From Meles meles (Eukaryota > Chordata > Mammalia > Carnivora > Mustelidae), in contig NC_060068.1 in the NCBI RefSeq assembly GCF_922984935.1, positions 9,990,227 to 10,054,226 of the forward strand: a stretch of DNA of 64,000 bases. The letters run 5' to 3'. The position numbers were made by a program, and so were the translations under genes. The number at the start of each line of letters is the position of its first letter. The first letter of the stretch is position 1. Below the pieces are notes generated by a model. The model had not been told where the DNA came from, did no database searches, and saw nothing but the letters and a program-made list of their open reading frames with translations. Positions 33,202 to 44,370 of this stretch are shown here, in pieces.

Positions 33202-35684
33202 CTATGAGTGTGCCTCTGCAGGTATGTGTCTGGAAGGAGGGCTCACGTGCGGTGGGGCCTTCCTGAGCAGGAGCAGGTGGATGAGGGGTCAGATGCCCGG
33301 TGGGCAGGTCGCGGTCAAGGTCAAGGCTGGCTGGGTGGGACAGGTGTGGGGGATGTGAGCTCCTGGCCAGGGTCGATCCCCAGAGCCCTGCAGGTGTGGG
33401 TCCCGGGCCCTGCAGGTGTGGGTCCCGGGACCGGGGGTAGGGCTGGGCAGGCACAGGTCTGGGGCCCACGTGGGAGCAGCAGGGGGACCGGGCAAGAGGA
33501 CAGTGGGGTCGGCCGGGCGGGCCTGGGATGGCTCCGGGCCAGCGACCGGTCCCTGTCTTTTCAGAAGGCCACGGAGGAAGAGAAGAGGCAGGCGGACACC
33601 ACCTCCTCTCTGACCCAGGAGTCCGCAGGCCCAGGAAAGGCTTCCGAGCCTGCCAGGCCACCTGCGCAAGCCGAGCCCCAGGGTGAGAAGGAGGGGCCGG
33701 GCTGGGTGCCTGGGCGTGTGCGGGGACGGGTCGGTGCTGGGCCCACAGGGACGAGCCCCACAGGATGGTGGGGGGCCAGGAGCAGGGACTGGGCTCAGAG
33801 CACCCAGCGGGGACACTGCCCTCGGGGAGCCGTCCCGCTGAGGGTTCCTTCCCTGGCTGCGGCCTCTCCGCCACGCCCCGCCTGGGTCCTGTGGGCGCCA
33901 AGGCACACGCAGAGGCAGGCAAGCGCGGGACCTTCTCTCCTCTCCCAGCTGCTCCTGGCAAGGAGCTCGGGCCCCTCCTGACATCAGCAGGAGCTGGGGA
34001 TTGGGAGACGGTGCCTGCCGCCACCTCAGCCGGGGACCAGCCGCCAGCAGGTGACCAGGAACCGGGCCCCGCAGAGCCTGACGCTGCCCAGGAAGAGCTG
34101 GGGCCTGCTCCTGCCCCGGGCCCTGCTCCTGCTCCTGCTCCTCTCACGATCCTGCGCCTTCCCCCGTCCCTGCCTGGGCCCCTCATCCTGCCACAGGCCC
34201 CGCTCCTGCCCTGCATCCTGCACCAGCCAGCACCACTGCACCTGACCCAGCTCCAAACGCTGCCGCTGCCCCTGCCCCGTCCCCTGCCCCGGCCTTGGCC
34301 CCGGCCCCTTCCCCGGCCTGCGCCCCTCTTACTGCCCCACACCCAGCCCCTGCCCCAGCCCCTGCAAGGACTCATTCCCCTTGCCCGGCCCCTGCCCCTT
34401 CGCCTGCCCCGGAGACAGCTGCTGCCCCTTCCCCTGCCCGTGCCTCTGCCCTTCTTCTGGCCCCACACCCAGCTCCTGTATCTGATCCTGCCCCTTCGCC
34501 TGCCCCGACCCCGGCCACGGACACCTGCCCTGTCCCCGCCTGTGCCCCTGATCCTGACCCAGTCCCGGCTCGGGCCCTGGATCCTGCGCCAGCCATCGCC
34601 GGGACATTTCTCCGGCTCCAGCCCCTTCCACGGCCCCTTCCCTTGCCCCTGCCAGGATCCCTGCCCCTTGCCCTGCCCCTGCCTCTGCCCCTGCCAGGAC
34701 CCCTACCCCTTCGCCGGCCTGTGCCCCTGCTCCTGCCCCAGACCCAGCTCCTGCCCCTTCTCCAAACCCCGCCAGGACCACTGGCCACTCCCCTGCCCCT
34801 GCCTCTGCCCTCCTTCCTGCCCCAGGCCCAGTTCCTACCCTGGATCCGGCCCCTGCCCCTGCCCCTGCCCCTGTCCGTGCCGTTGCCTCTGCCCCGATTC
34901 CTGCCCCACACGCATGCCCTGCACCTTTTCCTGCCCCTTCCCCTGCCTGGAAGACTGCCCCTTCCCGTGTTCCTCCCTGGGTCCCTGTTCCTGCTCCAGA
35001 CCCCACCCGTCCTCCTGCTCCGGCCCCTGCCCCTGCCGCTTGCCCGCGCCCTTCCCCTGCCCCTCCAAGGACCACTGGCCCTTCCCTTGCCCCTCTCAGG
35101 GCCCCTGCTCCTGCCCGAGACCCAGGTCCTGCCCCTGCTCCTGCCCCTTCTCCTGCTCCTGCCTGGGTTCCTCTTGCTGCTCCACACCCAGGCCCTGCCG
35201 CTTCCCCGGCCTCGGCCAGGACCGCTGCCCCTCCCTTTGCCCCTCGCAGGGCCACTGTCTCTTCCCCTGCCTCTCCCTGTTCCCACCGGACACCTGTTCC
35301 AGCCCCACACCCAGCTCCTGCCCCTTGCTCCTGCCCTTTCCCCTGGCCCTGCCTGCACTCCTCTTCCTGGCCCTGACCCAGCTCCAGCCCTGCATGCTGC
35401 ACCGGCCGCTCCTGCTGACCCTGTCCCTCCCCTTGCTCCTGCTCCTGCCCCGGTCCCAGCTCATGCACCAGGCCCAGCTCCTGTGCCGGCCCCTGTCCCA
35501 ACCCCTGCCCCTACCCCTGCTCCTGCGGGGCTCCCAGAGCCCCATCCAGAGCCCCCCGCTCTGCGGGGAGAGCTCCCTGGACGGGTACCCTCCGTTCCAT
35601 GCCCCGACCCCGATGGCCCGCCGCCATGGTTCCTCCCCTCCGCCTGGGTTCTTTCTCTCTGCTTCGGTCTCACCGTCATCCTAG
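32920..35684 (+). CDS. RalGDS-like N-terminal fragment gene, copy 6 (1-bp frameshift, 662 aa model)
   Basis: Exons are 32920-33054, 33565-33682 and 33949-35684. The exon 2 acceptor here is canonical (ctgtcttttcag|AAG), unlike copies 2-5. A 1-bp deletion near 34612 (ttctccggctcc for ttctcccggctcc) moves the terminal exon into a Cys/Pro-rich frame (CPCPCQDPC type) that stays open and stops at a TAG at 35682-35684, 38 bp before the usual TAA. The end is HGSSPPPGFFLSASVSPSS. Two in-frame deletions (6 bp near 34930, 30 bp near 35106) also mark this copy. Of the complete copies it has the best splice sites but the most altered terminal exon. Confidence 0.35.
33142..33200 (+). repeat. (TG)n microsatellite, intron 1 of copy 6
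   Basis: Same position as in the other copies. Confidence 0.9.
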
Positions 35685-35721
35685 CTTTGCATGCCCTCGA
35701 CGCTCTCGCCTATCTCTTTTA

Positions 35722-35727
35722 AATAAA
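35722..35727 (+). terminator. Polyadenylation signal AATAAA, copy 6
   Basis: Unchanged signal, 38 bp after the TAG used by this copy's shifted frame. It is the last one in the array: copies 7 and 8 have lost theirs. Confidence 0.6.
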
Positions 35728-38700
35728 ATGCATCGTTTTTCCGTGGAACCCGTGCTCAACCCTAAGTCCGTCCCCGGCGCCGCCGCCCCCCCGCCCCCCC
35801 CACCGCCCCCCAACAGCCCAGAACATCGCTGTGGAACAACTCCTTCCCCGAAGGGGACCCTGAGCCCAAGCCCTCCCTGCCCATTGCTCCCCTAGTCCGG
35901 CCCCTCGCCACGCCTCAGCTGCTTTCTCTCTCCCTTCCTTCCCCGGATCTGGACATTTCTGGGAGGGGAATGACTCTGGAGGTGCCCGGGTGTCTGCCCA
36001 CCTCTTTTCAAAGGGGACTGGGTTTTGTCCTGGGCGTCTTGGACGTGGAACTTGCCCCCTGCCATACCGAAAACCCCGAAGGGTTCTAGAGGAGACGGGA
36101 TCACGGAGGGCCCTTGAGTGCAGAGGGGCCCAAGGTCGGGGCCGAGACCCCTGTTCCCGCCGGGACACCACAGCCGGACCCCAGACGCGACCCGGCAGCT
36201 TCCTCCTGGGGCCTGCACACACACCAGGGCGAGGCACACAGCTGGAAGACACACCCCACACGGCATACCCATCGCTCACAACCCAAGGCCAGAGAAAGCT
36301 CTCCCCGGCCTCTGGTGCCCACCAGGCTCCAAGGCACCGGGTCCCACAACGACACAGACCGAAAGCATGCCAGGTGGATGGGGGGGGGGTCCGGGGGGCC
36401 GGGGGCGGACAGGCCACGCGGGGAGCCCGTGTCAGCGATGCGGGAGCTCCCCGGGAAGGCCTCTGGCCAAGGAAACCCTACGGAGGCAGCGCGCGTCCCC
36501 CTCAGACCGGCCGGTGTCTGACCTGAGGACCAGCAGCCCTGGGGAGAACGTGCCGACACGGAGGTCCAGGGCACGTCCCCCGGAGAGAAGGGGGACGGGC
36601 ACCCCAGTCTGGGACCACAGCAGGCAGCACCCATCCCAGCCCGCAGGGGCACCCATCACCTAGCAGTGCTCGTCCCGGGACTCAGCCCGCCACCTCTGGC
36701 ACGGTGTTTCACGCCAGAAGGGAGAGAGCAGGGTGAGGCAGTCGGGGAGCACTCATGCCCAGGGACGTGGACGCCGTCCTCGGTCCCAGTGCTCAGGTGA
36801 CAACGTACTGGAGCTAACCGTCCCAGTCTCCTCCGGGGCACCGGATCCGGGAAGCCCCTCCTGAGAGCCCTCCTGCCCCCCCTGCTCCTGGGAACAGTCA
36901 CAATTGGTGGATGAGGAGGTGGACAGGGTCCAGGATGGCTGAAGGCCATCCAGGATGGCCCAGGAGGAGGAAGGGCAGGACGGCGAGGACAGATGCACCT
37001 GCCCTGAGCCACCATCCAGGGTCTGGCCGGGGACGCCCTCGCACCTCCCTCCACCCAAGGACTCCAGAGGCATGGGCCGCACTCCTGTGCTTTCACGGCC
37101 TCCCTCCCTCATGCCTTCAGTCCCTCAGTCCTTCCTTCCCTCCCTCCTGCCGTCCCTCCCCGTCTAGGCCTTCCTCTTCTTTCCCTCCCTCCTTTCCTCC
37201 CTCTCCCCCAGCTTGACTCCCTCCATTCCTCCCTCACCCAGCAGAGGCTCTGGGGTCCCAGCGGGCAACTGAGCCCTGGCCCTTCATCCCGGGGGAGCAG
37301 CCCCAACCACATGGTCCCTGTCCCCGGGGCACTCACGGTCACTGTGGGCGCTGACGGGGCACGGTCCTCAGGGTGAGCAGCGGGATGGCCACCTGGAATC
37401 CGCTGCGGAACACGGGGGCCGGCTGCACAGAGGGCGGAAGAGAACGAGGCTTAGCACTGCCTCCAGAAACATCGAGTCCCGAAAAGGGACGCCAAGTCAG
37501 GATATCCTCCACGTGACGCCCTGGTGGTCCTCATGGCCCACCGGCCCCGATCCCCCGAAGCCCCAAAGACTGCGTCGGGCCGTGTTGACTGGGGCTTTGG
37601 GGCACCACTCTTGGGCCCCAGGGACAGCATCGCAGCCAACATCCCCAGGGCGTCCGAGTTTTCCTAAGGACCTCGCAGGTGCTCTGAGCCTGACGTCGTC
37701 CTCCTTGGGAAGCAATGTCCTGTCGACCCCCGTGTCTCTCCTGCCTCTTCTGGGATCCCTCAGGGGCCACACCCACCACGTGGGGCCGCCATGACCAGGA
37801 CACACCCCGTGCCCCGTGGCGGGACGCCCGCCTCCAGCGCTGGGCCCCTCACAATCCCGGTGCGCTGGGCCAGGCCTGGGCGCTCGCTCGGGGGTCCCCG
37901 GACATCTCCGGTGCAGTGCCCTGAGCCTGCCTGCGCTGGGTCGCCTCGGACCAGCCCGGGAGGCCAACCGGGGGGCCCCTAGGCCAGGCAGGGAGGCGCC
38001 AGGCCAGAAGGTCCGGACGAGCCGCTCCCGGGCCCACTGTGGGGAGCCCGGGCCGAGGCTGTTCCACCAACGGAGGAGGACCTGGGCCCAGGGAGCTGAG
38101 TGGGGACAGGGCGCAATGAGCCCAAAGCAGGGCAGGGAGCGCCGTGGGGGGGCCTTGACCTCAGGCCCACTGGAAGACCGCATCCCCCCCGCACGGCTCG
38201 GTCCCCCGGCGGGGGAAGGTGGTCGTCGGGATGTCCAGGCTCCCGGGCTGCACGGCCGGCAGCCGCTGGCTGGTGTGGGAGGAGGCACGGCTGGCACAGG
38301 AGAGAGCCCTCGGCAGAGAGGAGGGGGCAGGTGCTCCCGCGGCGGCAGGTGCCCGAGGGCGGGCGGCGCGCGAGGGCCTCCACAGGAAGGCAGAGCCGGG
38401 CCAGCCCGGGTGCCCCGAGGCCAAGGCCGAGACCCTCTCCAGCATTGGCCACCGCACCCTCTTGTCTCCACGGACAACCCCACTGTGCCGGGTCTCGGCC
38501 GCTTGCTGTCTTTGCACCGGACTTGCCATCCTGCCTTGACCGAGCGGCTACCCTCTGTGGACTGAGGTCCAAAACAAGGACCAGAGGGGCCTGGGGGTAT
38601 CCACGACCTCGCTCAGCCGGTGAGGGACCGGGCGGCCACCATGCCCCAGCTCCCCCTCTGCTTCTGCCTGGAGTCCTGCCCCGGCTTCCTCGGAAGCAGG

Positions 38701-39883
38701 AACCCCCAGCACCGTGAGTGTGGGCCCCACTTCCCACGCCGGGCTCTTCACCCACGGCCCCCTCTGGCGCCCTCCCTGCATCGACTATGCCGACAACAAG
38801 GACGGAGTTGTGGACGGGCCGGCGTGGGAGGACCCCCGCACCCACGGCGGATGGCGGCTCCGAGGATGGGCTCATCCTCAGCTGTGCTCCCGGGAGCCCG
38901 GAGCCCGAGGGCACAAGGCCTTCCGCTGCACAAGAAACGATCTCCCGTGGGGGCCGCGGGTCCCCCGGGCTCCGAGCAGGGAACCGGAGCTGCCCACATG
39001 CGTCCTGCCAAGGAAGGACCAGCCCGGGCTCGCCGGCCCCGTGGCCACAAGGCTCTTCCTGCCCGCCGGTCCTCCGTGTGGGCTGGCTCACCTTCCCCTC
39101 AGCAGGGATGGCCAGGCCCTGGCCTAGCTCGGTCCCTTCCCCCGAAGCACCCCACACACAACCTGGCCGCTGCCGGGTCCGGAACCCCGTTCCCATCGGG
39201 CCCCGTGCACGCCCGCACCCACGCAGGGACACACCCACGCACGCGCAGCCCACGACGAGTCCCTCGACCCGTCGTGGGAAGAGATGCTCGCTGACGGTCT
39301 CGAGGTTCCTGAAGAACCCCGTCGCTCCTGCCCAGGAACTGCCTCCTGCGACGGCATCCCTGTGAGACCCCTCCTGGCACAGACCACGTGGCTGAAACGC
39401 ACACGCTGAGCACACCCCGGGTTTGGACAGGGCGTGGACCCAGGGGAACACACACGCAGCTGTGAGTGGAACCTGGGAGTCTCCTCGGGAGGATCTCCCG
39501 AGCCGGACCCACGCTGACTCCCTGACCGCCCCCCCCCACCCCATTGCACACGCGGGTGCATGCCCAACACCGACGGGCCCCTGCATGCGGGCAGGGCACA
39601 GCGCGGTGGCCTGCTGCCGTCAGCACCACCGAAACAAGTCCGATGTGTGGGGGCCACTGTCTGGACGCGGCATGGGGTGGGGGTGAGCACGGAGCGGCTG
39701 GGGGAGGGGCCCTCGGGGGCTCCAGTGTGAGGAGGAAGTCGGGGCAGGGGTCCCCAGGAAGCGGTGACCTCACTTCCCTGACCACAGAGCCCAACAGAAT
39801 TGGAACCCACGTCACCAGGCACCCACATTCCAGGGACGCCCCCCTGCGCAGCTCGTTGCTTTGGACATCGTCCAACCGACACC

Positions 39884-40123
39884 ATGTTCGCATGCTGCCT
39901 CCCAAACTCGGGACGGTGGAGACGGAGGACAGCGCGCCCGCCTACCACTTCCCCGCGCTCGGGAGGTCCTTTCAGGGCTGTCCGACGCCTCTGGCCTTTC
40001 GGCCGAAAGGAGACTAAGGTGACACCGGGAGGCCAGAGCCGGCCGCCCAGCCCCACACGCTCGCATCGACGGGCGCAGCCATGGGTCCCCTCAACCGCTG
40101 GGTTTGCGTGTGTATGTGTTTTT

Positions 40124-40165
<42 letters not shown>

Positions 40166-42521
40166 CTATGAGCGTGCCTGTGCAGGTATATGTCTGGAAG
40201 GAGGGCTCACGTGCGGTGGGGCCTTCCTGAGCAGGAGCAGGTGGATGAGGGGTCAGATGCCCGGTGGGCAGGTCGCGGTCAAGGTCAAGGCTGGCTGGGT
40301 GGGACAGGTGTGGGGGATGTGAGCTCCTGGCCAGGGTCGATCCCCAGAGCCCTGCAGGTTTGGGTCCCGGGCCCTGCAGGTGTGGGTCCCGGGACCGGGG
40401 GTAGGGCTGGGCAGGCACAAGTCTGGGGCCCAGGTGGGAGCAGCAGGGGGACCGGGCAAGAGGACAGTGGGGTCAGCCGGGCGGGGCCGGGAAGGCTTCG
40501 GGCCAGCGACCGGTCCCTGTCTTTTCAGAAGGCCACGGAGGAAGAGAAGAGGCAGGCGGACACCACCTCCTCTCTGACCCAGGAGTCCGCAGGCCCAGGA
40601 AAGGCTTCCGAGCCTGCCAGGCCACCTGCGCAAGCTGAGCCCCAGGGTGAGAAGGCGGGCCGGGGCTGGGTACCTGGGCGTGTGCGGGGACAGGTCGGTG
40701 CTGGGCCCACATGGACGAGCCCCACAGGCTGGTGGGGGCCAAGGAGCAAGGACTGGGCTCAGAGCACCCAGCGGGGACACTGCCCTCGGGGAGCCGTCCC
40801 GCTGAGGATTCCTTCCCTGGCTGCGGCCTCTCCGCCACGCCCCGCCTGGGTCCTGTGGGCGCCAAGGCACACGCAGAGGCAGGCAAGCGCGGGACCTTCT
40901 CTCCTCTCCCAGCTGCTCCTGGCAAGGAGCTCGGGCCCCTCCTGACATCAGCAGGAGTTGGGGATTGGGAGACGGTGCCTGCCGCCACCTCAGCCGGGGA
41001 CCAGCCGCCAGCAGGTGACCAGGAACTGGGCCCCGCAGAGCCTGACGCTGCCCAGGAAGAGCTGGGGCCTTCTCCTGCCCCGGGCCCTGCTCCTGCTCCT
41101 GCTCCTCTCACGATCCTGCGCCTTCCCCCGTCCCTGCCTGGGCCCCTCATCCTGCCACAGGCCCCGCTCCTGCCCTGCATCCTGCACCAGCCAGCACCAC
41201 TGCACCTGACCCAGCTCCAAACCCTGCCGCTGCCCCTGCCCCGTCCCCTGCCCCGGCCTTGGCCCCGGCCCCTTCCCCGGCCTGCGCCCCTCTTACTGCC
41301 CCACACCCAGCCCCTGCCCCAGCCCCTGCAAGGACTCATTCCCCTTGCCCGGCCCCTGCCCCTTCGCCTGCCCCGGAGACAGCTGCTGCCCCTTCCCCTG
41401 CCCGTGCCTCTGCCCTTCTTCTGGCCCCACACCCAGCTCCTGTATCTGATCCTGCCCCTTCGCCTGCCCCGACCCCGGCCACGGACACCTGCCCTGTCCC
41501 CGCCTGTGCCCCTGATCCTGACCCAGTCCCGGCTCGGGCCCTGGATCCTGCGCCAGCCATCGCCGGGACACCTCTCCCAGCTCCAGCCCCTTCCACGGCC
41601 CCTTCCCTTGCCCCTGCCAGGATCCCTGCCCCTTGCCCTGCCCCTGCCTCTGCCCCTGCCAGGACCCCTACCCCTTCGCCGGCCTGTGCCCCTGCTCCTG
41701 CCCCAGACCCAGCTCCTGCCCCTTCTCCAAACCCCGCCAGGACCACTGGCCACTCCCCTGCCCCTGCCTCTGCCCTCCTTCCTGCCCCAGGCCCAGTTCC
41801 TACCCTGGATCCGGCCCCTGCCCCTGCCCCTGCCCCTGTCCGTGCCGTTGCCTCTGCCCCGATTCCTGCCCCACACGCATGCCCTGCACCTCTTCCTGCC
41901 CCTGCCCCTTTCCCTGCCTGGAAGACTGCCCCTTCCCGTGTTCCTCCCTGGGTCCCTGTTCCTGCTCCAGACCCCACCCGTCCTCCTGCTCCTGCCCCTG
42001 CCCCTGCCGCTTGCCCACCCCCTTCCCCTGCCCCTCCAAGGACCACTGGCCCTTCCCTTGCCCCTCTCAGGGCCCCTGTGTCTTCGCCTCTCCCTGCCTG
42101 GGCCCCTGCTCCTGCCCGAGACCCAGGTCCTGCCCCTGCTCCTGCCCCTTCTCCTGCTCCTGCCTGGGTCCCTCTTGCTGCTCCACACCCAGACCCTGCC
42201 GCTTCCCCGGCCTCGGCCAGGACCGCTGCCCCTCCATTTGCCCCTCGCAGGGCCACTGTCTCTTCCCCTGCCTCTCCCTGTTCCCACCGGACACCTGTTC
42301 CTGCCCCACACCCAGCTCCTGCCCCTTGCTCCTGCCCTTTCCCCTGGCCCTGCCTGCACTCCTCTTCCTGGCCCTGACCCAGCTCCAGCCCTGCATGCTG
42401 CACGGGCCGCTCCTGCTGACCCTGTCCTTCCCCTTGCTCCTGCTCCTGCCCCGGTCCCAGCTCATGCACCAGGCCCAGCTCCTGTGCTGGCCCCTGTCCC
42501 AACCCCTGCACCTACACCTGC
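39884..42521 (+). pseudogene. RalGDS-like N-terminal fragment gene, copy 7, 3' end deleted by fusion
   Basis: Exon 1 (39884-40018), exon 2 (40529-40646, canonical acceptor ttttcag) and exon 3 from 40913 are intact and in phase, with no 2-bp or 1-bp frameshift in exon 3. At about 42521 the exon joins intron 1 sequence of the next unit, so the C-terminal tail, stop codon and polyadenylation signal are gone. The frame runs on through the former intron TG tract (alternating Cys-Val) to a stop at 42772-42774. A transcript would have to use signals in or beyond copy 8. Exon 1 has a private FRAVRR for FRAARR change. Confidence 0.6.
40106..40164 (+). repeat. (TG)n microsatellite, intron 1 of copy 7
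   Basis: Same position; followed by ggctatgagcgtgcc as in copy 3. Confidence 0.9.
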
Positions 42522-42584
42522 GACCGGCGCAGCCACGGGTCCCCTCATCCGCTGGCTTTGTGTGTGTATGTGTGTTTGTGTGTC

Positions 42585-42617
<33 letters not shown>

Positions 42618-44080
42618 CTGTGAGCTTGCCTGTGCATACATGTGTCTGGAAGGAGGGCTAACGTGCGGTGGGGCCTTCCTGAGCAGGAGCAGGTGTCTGA
42701 GGGGTCTGATGCCTGGTGGGCAGGTCGCGGTCAAGGTCAAGGCTGGCTGGGTGGGACAGGTGTGGGGGATGTGAGCTCCTGGCCAGGGTCGATCCCCAGA
42801 GCCCTGCAGGTGTGGGTTCCGGCACCGGGGGTAGCGCTTGGCAAGCACAGGTTTGTGGCCCATGTGGGAGCAGCAGGGGGCCCGGGCAAGAGGACAGTGG
42901 GGTCGGCCAGGCGGGGCTGGGATGGCTCCGGGCCAGCGACCGGTCCCTGTCTTTGCAGAAGGCCAGGGAGGAAGAGAAGAGGCAGGCGGACACCACCTCC
43001 TCTCTGACCCAGGAGTCCGCAGTCCCAGGAAAGTCTTTCTAGCCTGCCAGGCCACCTTCCGAAACTGAGCCCCAGGGTGAGAATGTGGGGCGGGCTGGGT
43101 GCCTAGGCGTGTGCGGGGACGGGTCGGTGCTGGGCCCACAGGGACGAGCCCCACAGTCTGGTGGGGGGCCAGGAGCAAGGACTGGGCTCAGAGCACCCAG
43201 CGGGGACACTGCCCTCGGGGAGCCGTCCCGCTGAGGGTTCCTTCCCTGGCTGCGGCCTCTCCGCCACGCCCCGCCTGGGTCCTGTGGGCGCCAAGGCACA
43301 CGCAGAGGCAGGCAAGCGCGGGACCTTCTCTCCTCTCCCAGCTGCTCCTGGCAAGGAGCTCGGGCCCCTCCTGACATCAGCAGGAGCTGGGGATTGGGAG
43401 ACGGTGCCTGCCGCCACCTCAGCCGGGGACCAGCCGCCAGTAGGTGACCAGGAACTGGGCCCCGCACAGCCTGACGCTGCCCAGGAAGAGCTGGGGCTTG
43501 CTCCTGCCCCGGGCCCTGCTCCTGCTACTCTCAAGATCCTGCGCCTTTACCCGTCCCTGCCTGGAACCCTCATCCTGCCACAGGCCCAGCTCTTGCCCTG
43601 CATCCTGGACCAGCCAGCACCACTGCACCTGACCCAGCTCCAAACCCTGTTGCTGCCCCTGCCCCATCCCCTGCCTCGGCCTTGGCCCCGGCCCCTTCCC
43701 CGGCCTGCGCCCCTCTTACTGCCCCACACCCAGCCCCTGCCCCAGTCCCTGCAAGGACTCATTCCCCTTGCCCGGCCCCTGCCCCTTCGCCTGCCCTGGA
43801 GACAGCTGCTGCCCCTTCCCCTGCCCGTGCTTCTGCCATTCTTCTTTCCCCACACCCAGCTGGTGTCCCTGATCCTGCCCCTTCGGCTGCCCTGACCCAG
43901 GCCACGGACTCCTCCCCTGTCCTCGCCTGTGCCCCTAATTCTGACCTAGTCCCGGCTCCTGGCCTGGATCCTGCGCTGGACATCGCCCGGGGCACCTGCC
44001 CCAGCTCCAGCCCCTTCCACTGCCCCTGTCCCTACCTCTTTCCCTGTTCCATCTCCTCCCCTTCGTGTAGTTCGCATGGT
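42522..44080 (+). pseudogene. RalGDS-like N-terminal fragment gene, copy 8, lacking exon 1
   Basis: The 5' part is missing, removed by the deletion that ends copy 7; what remains starts inside intron 1. Exon 2 (42959-43076) has an intact acceptor (ctttgcag) but an in-frame TAG at 43040-43042 where other copies read GAG. Exon 3 starts at 43342 and has a second nonsense codon, CGA to TGA, at 43893-43895. Homology to exon 3 ends near 44055-44080, before the C-terminal part and polyadenylation signal. It is the most diverged copy, lacks the 21-bp intron 1 duplication, and sits at the array edge, as expected of an old, no longer homogenised unit. Confidence 0.8.
42559..42621 (+). repeat. Interrupted (TG)n microsatellite, copy 8
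   Basis: Broken by tgtttg and tgtctg interruptions, unlike the purer tracts of other copies, consistent with an older copy. Confidence 0.85.
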
Positions 44081-44370
44081 TCCCTCACAGACCCGTAGGT
44101 CTGTCCTGGCATCCAGCCGTCCTGGGCAGAACCTGTGGACACGAAAGTCCAGTGCAGTTCCCCCGGAGGGTAGGGTGTTGGGCCCCCCTGTCTGGCACAA
44201 CAGTCGGCAACTCCTATCCGAGTCTGCCGTTGCAATCTTCACCTAGCAGTACTCGTCCTGGTATTCACCCCAGAAATACTGGCGCAGTTTTTAAAGATGT
44301 ATTGTCAGGGTTTCCCAGCCCAGAGGTGCTAGAGAGAGCATTGAGTGGAAGAGCGCTAATGCCCAAGTGA

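Larger units (their letters stand above)
27984..34974 (+). repeat. Macrosatellite unit U5 (6991 bp)
   Basis: Contains the 3' end of copy 5 (2-bp deletion near 28201) and the 5' part of copy 6, including a restored exon 2 acceptor (ttttcag, ending 33564) and a 1-bp deletion near 34612. The spacer is close to that of U4, while the exon 2 acceptor is that of U6, so the unit is a mosaic. Confidence 0.95.
34975..41945 (+). repeat. Macrosatellite unit U6 (6971 bp)
   Basis: Contains the 3' end of copy 6, which lacks about 30 bp near 35106 relative to the other copies, and the 5' part of copy 7. It is the shortest complete unit. Confidence 0.95.
1..44370 (+). repeat. Macrosatellite array, ~7-kb head-to-tail units
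   Basis: The landmark ccctgggtccctgttcctgc recurs at 1, 6980, 13986, 20989, 27984, 34975 and 41946, giving spacings of 6979, 7006, 7003, 6995, 6991 and 6971 bp. A second landmark, the ATG of exon 1, recurs at 4946, 11928, 18929, 25922, 32920 and 39884. Units differ by scattered substitutions, homopolymer length changes and short indels, so they are distinct copies rather than one repeated read. The array continues left of position 1. Its right end is degraded: a fusion deletion lies near 42521 and a diverged relic ends near 44370. No SINE, LINE or LTR insertion was seen in about 44 kb, whereas the flank is full of them. Organisation is like human D4Z4 or DXZ4, but the sequence is unrelated to either as far as I can tell. 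Confidence 0.97.
41946..44370 (+). repeat. Broken terminal unit U7 with diverged relic at array edge
   Basis: The unit starts in phase, but near 42521 the terminal exon of copy 7 joins directly to intron 1 sequence of the next unit (acctgcgaccggcgcagcc). This removes about 4.6 kb of unit sequence. The following copy 8 is more diverged than the others. At about 44055-44080 its Pro-rich exon gives way to sequence that aligns, with many mismatches, to unit positions about 1535-1815 (for example ggaggtcc versus gaaagtcc, and cacctagcagtactcgtcct versus cacctagcagtgctcgtccg). Homology fades near 44370. Confidence 0.85.

Noticed and set aside
1..44370. Ribosomal DNA or CRISPR-like array
   Set aside because: No rRNA sequence in the unit, no short repeat-spacer structure, and the host is mammalian.
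1..44370. Array as a pure assembly duplication
   Set aside because: Each unit has private substitutions and indels, and shared variants are nested by position, which a repeated contig piece would not show. Collapse or copy-number error remains possible.
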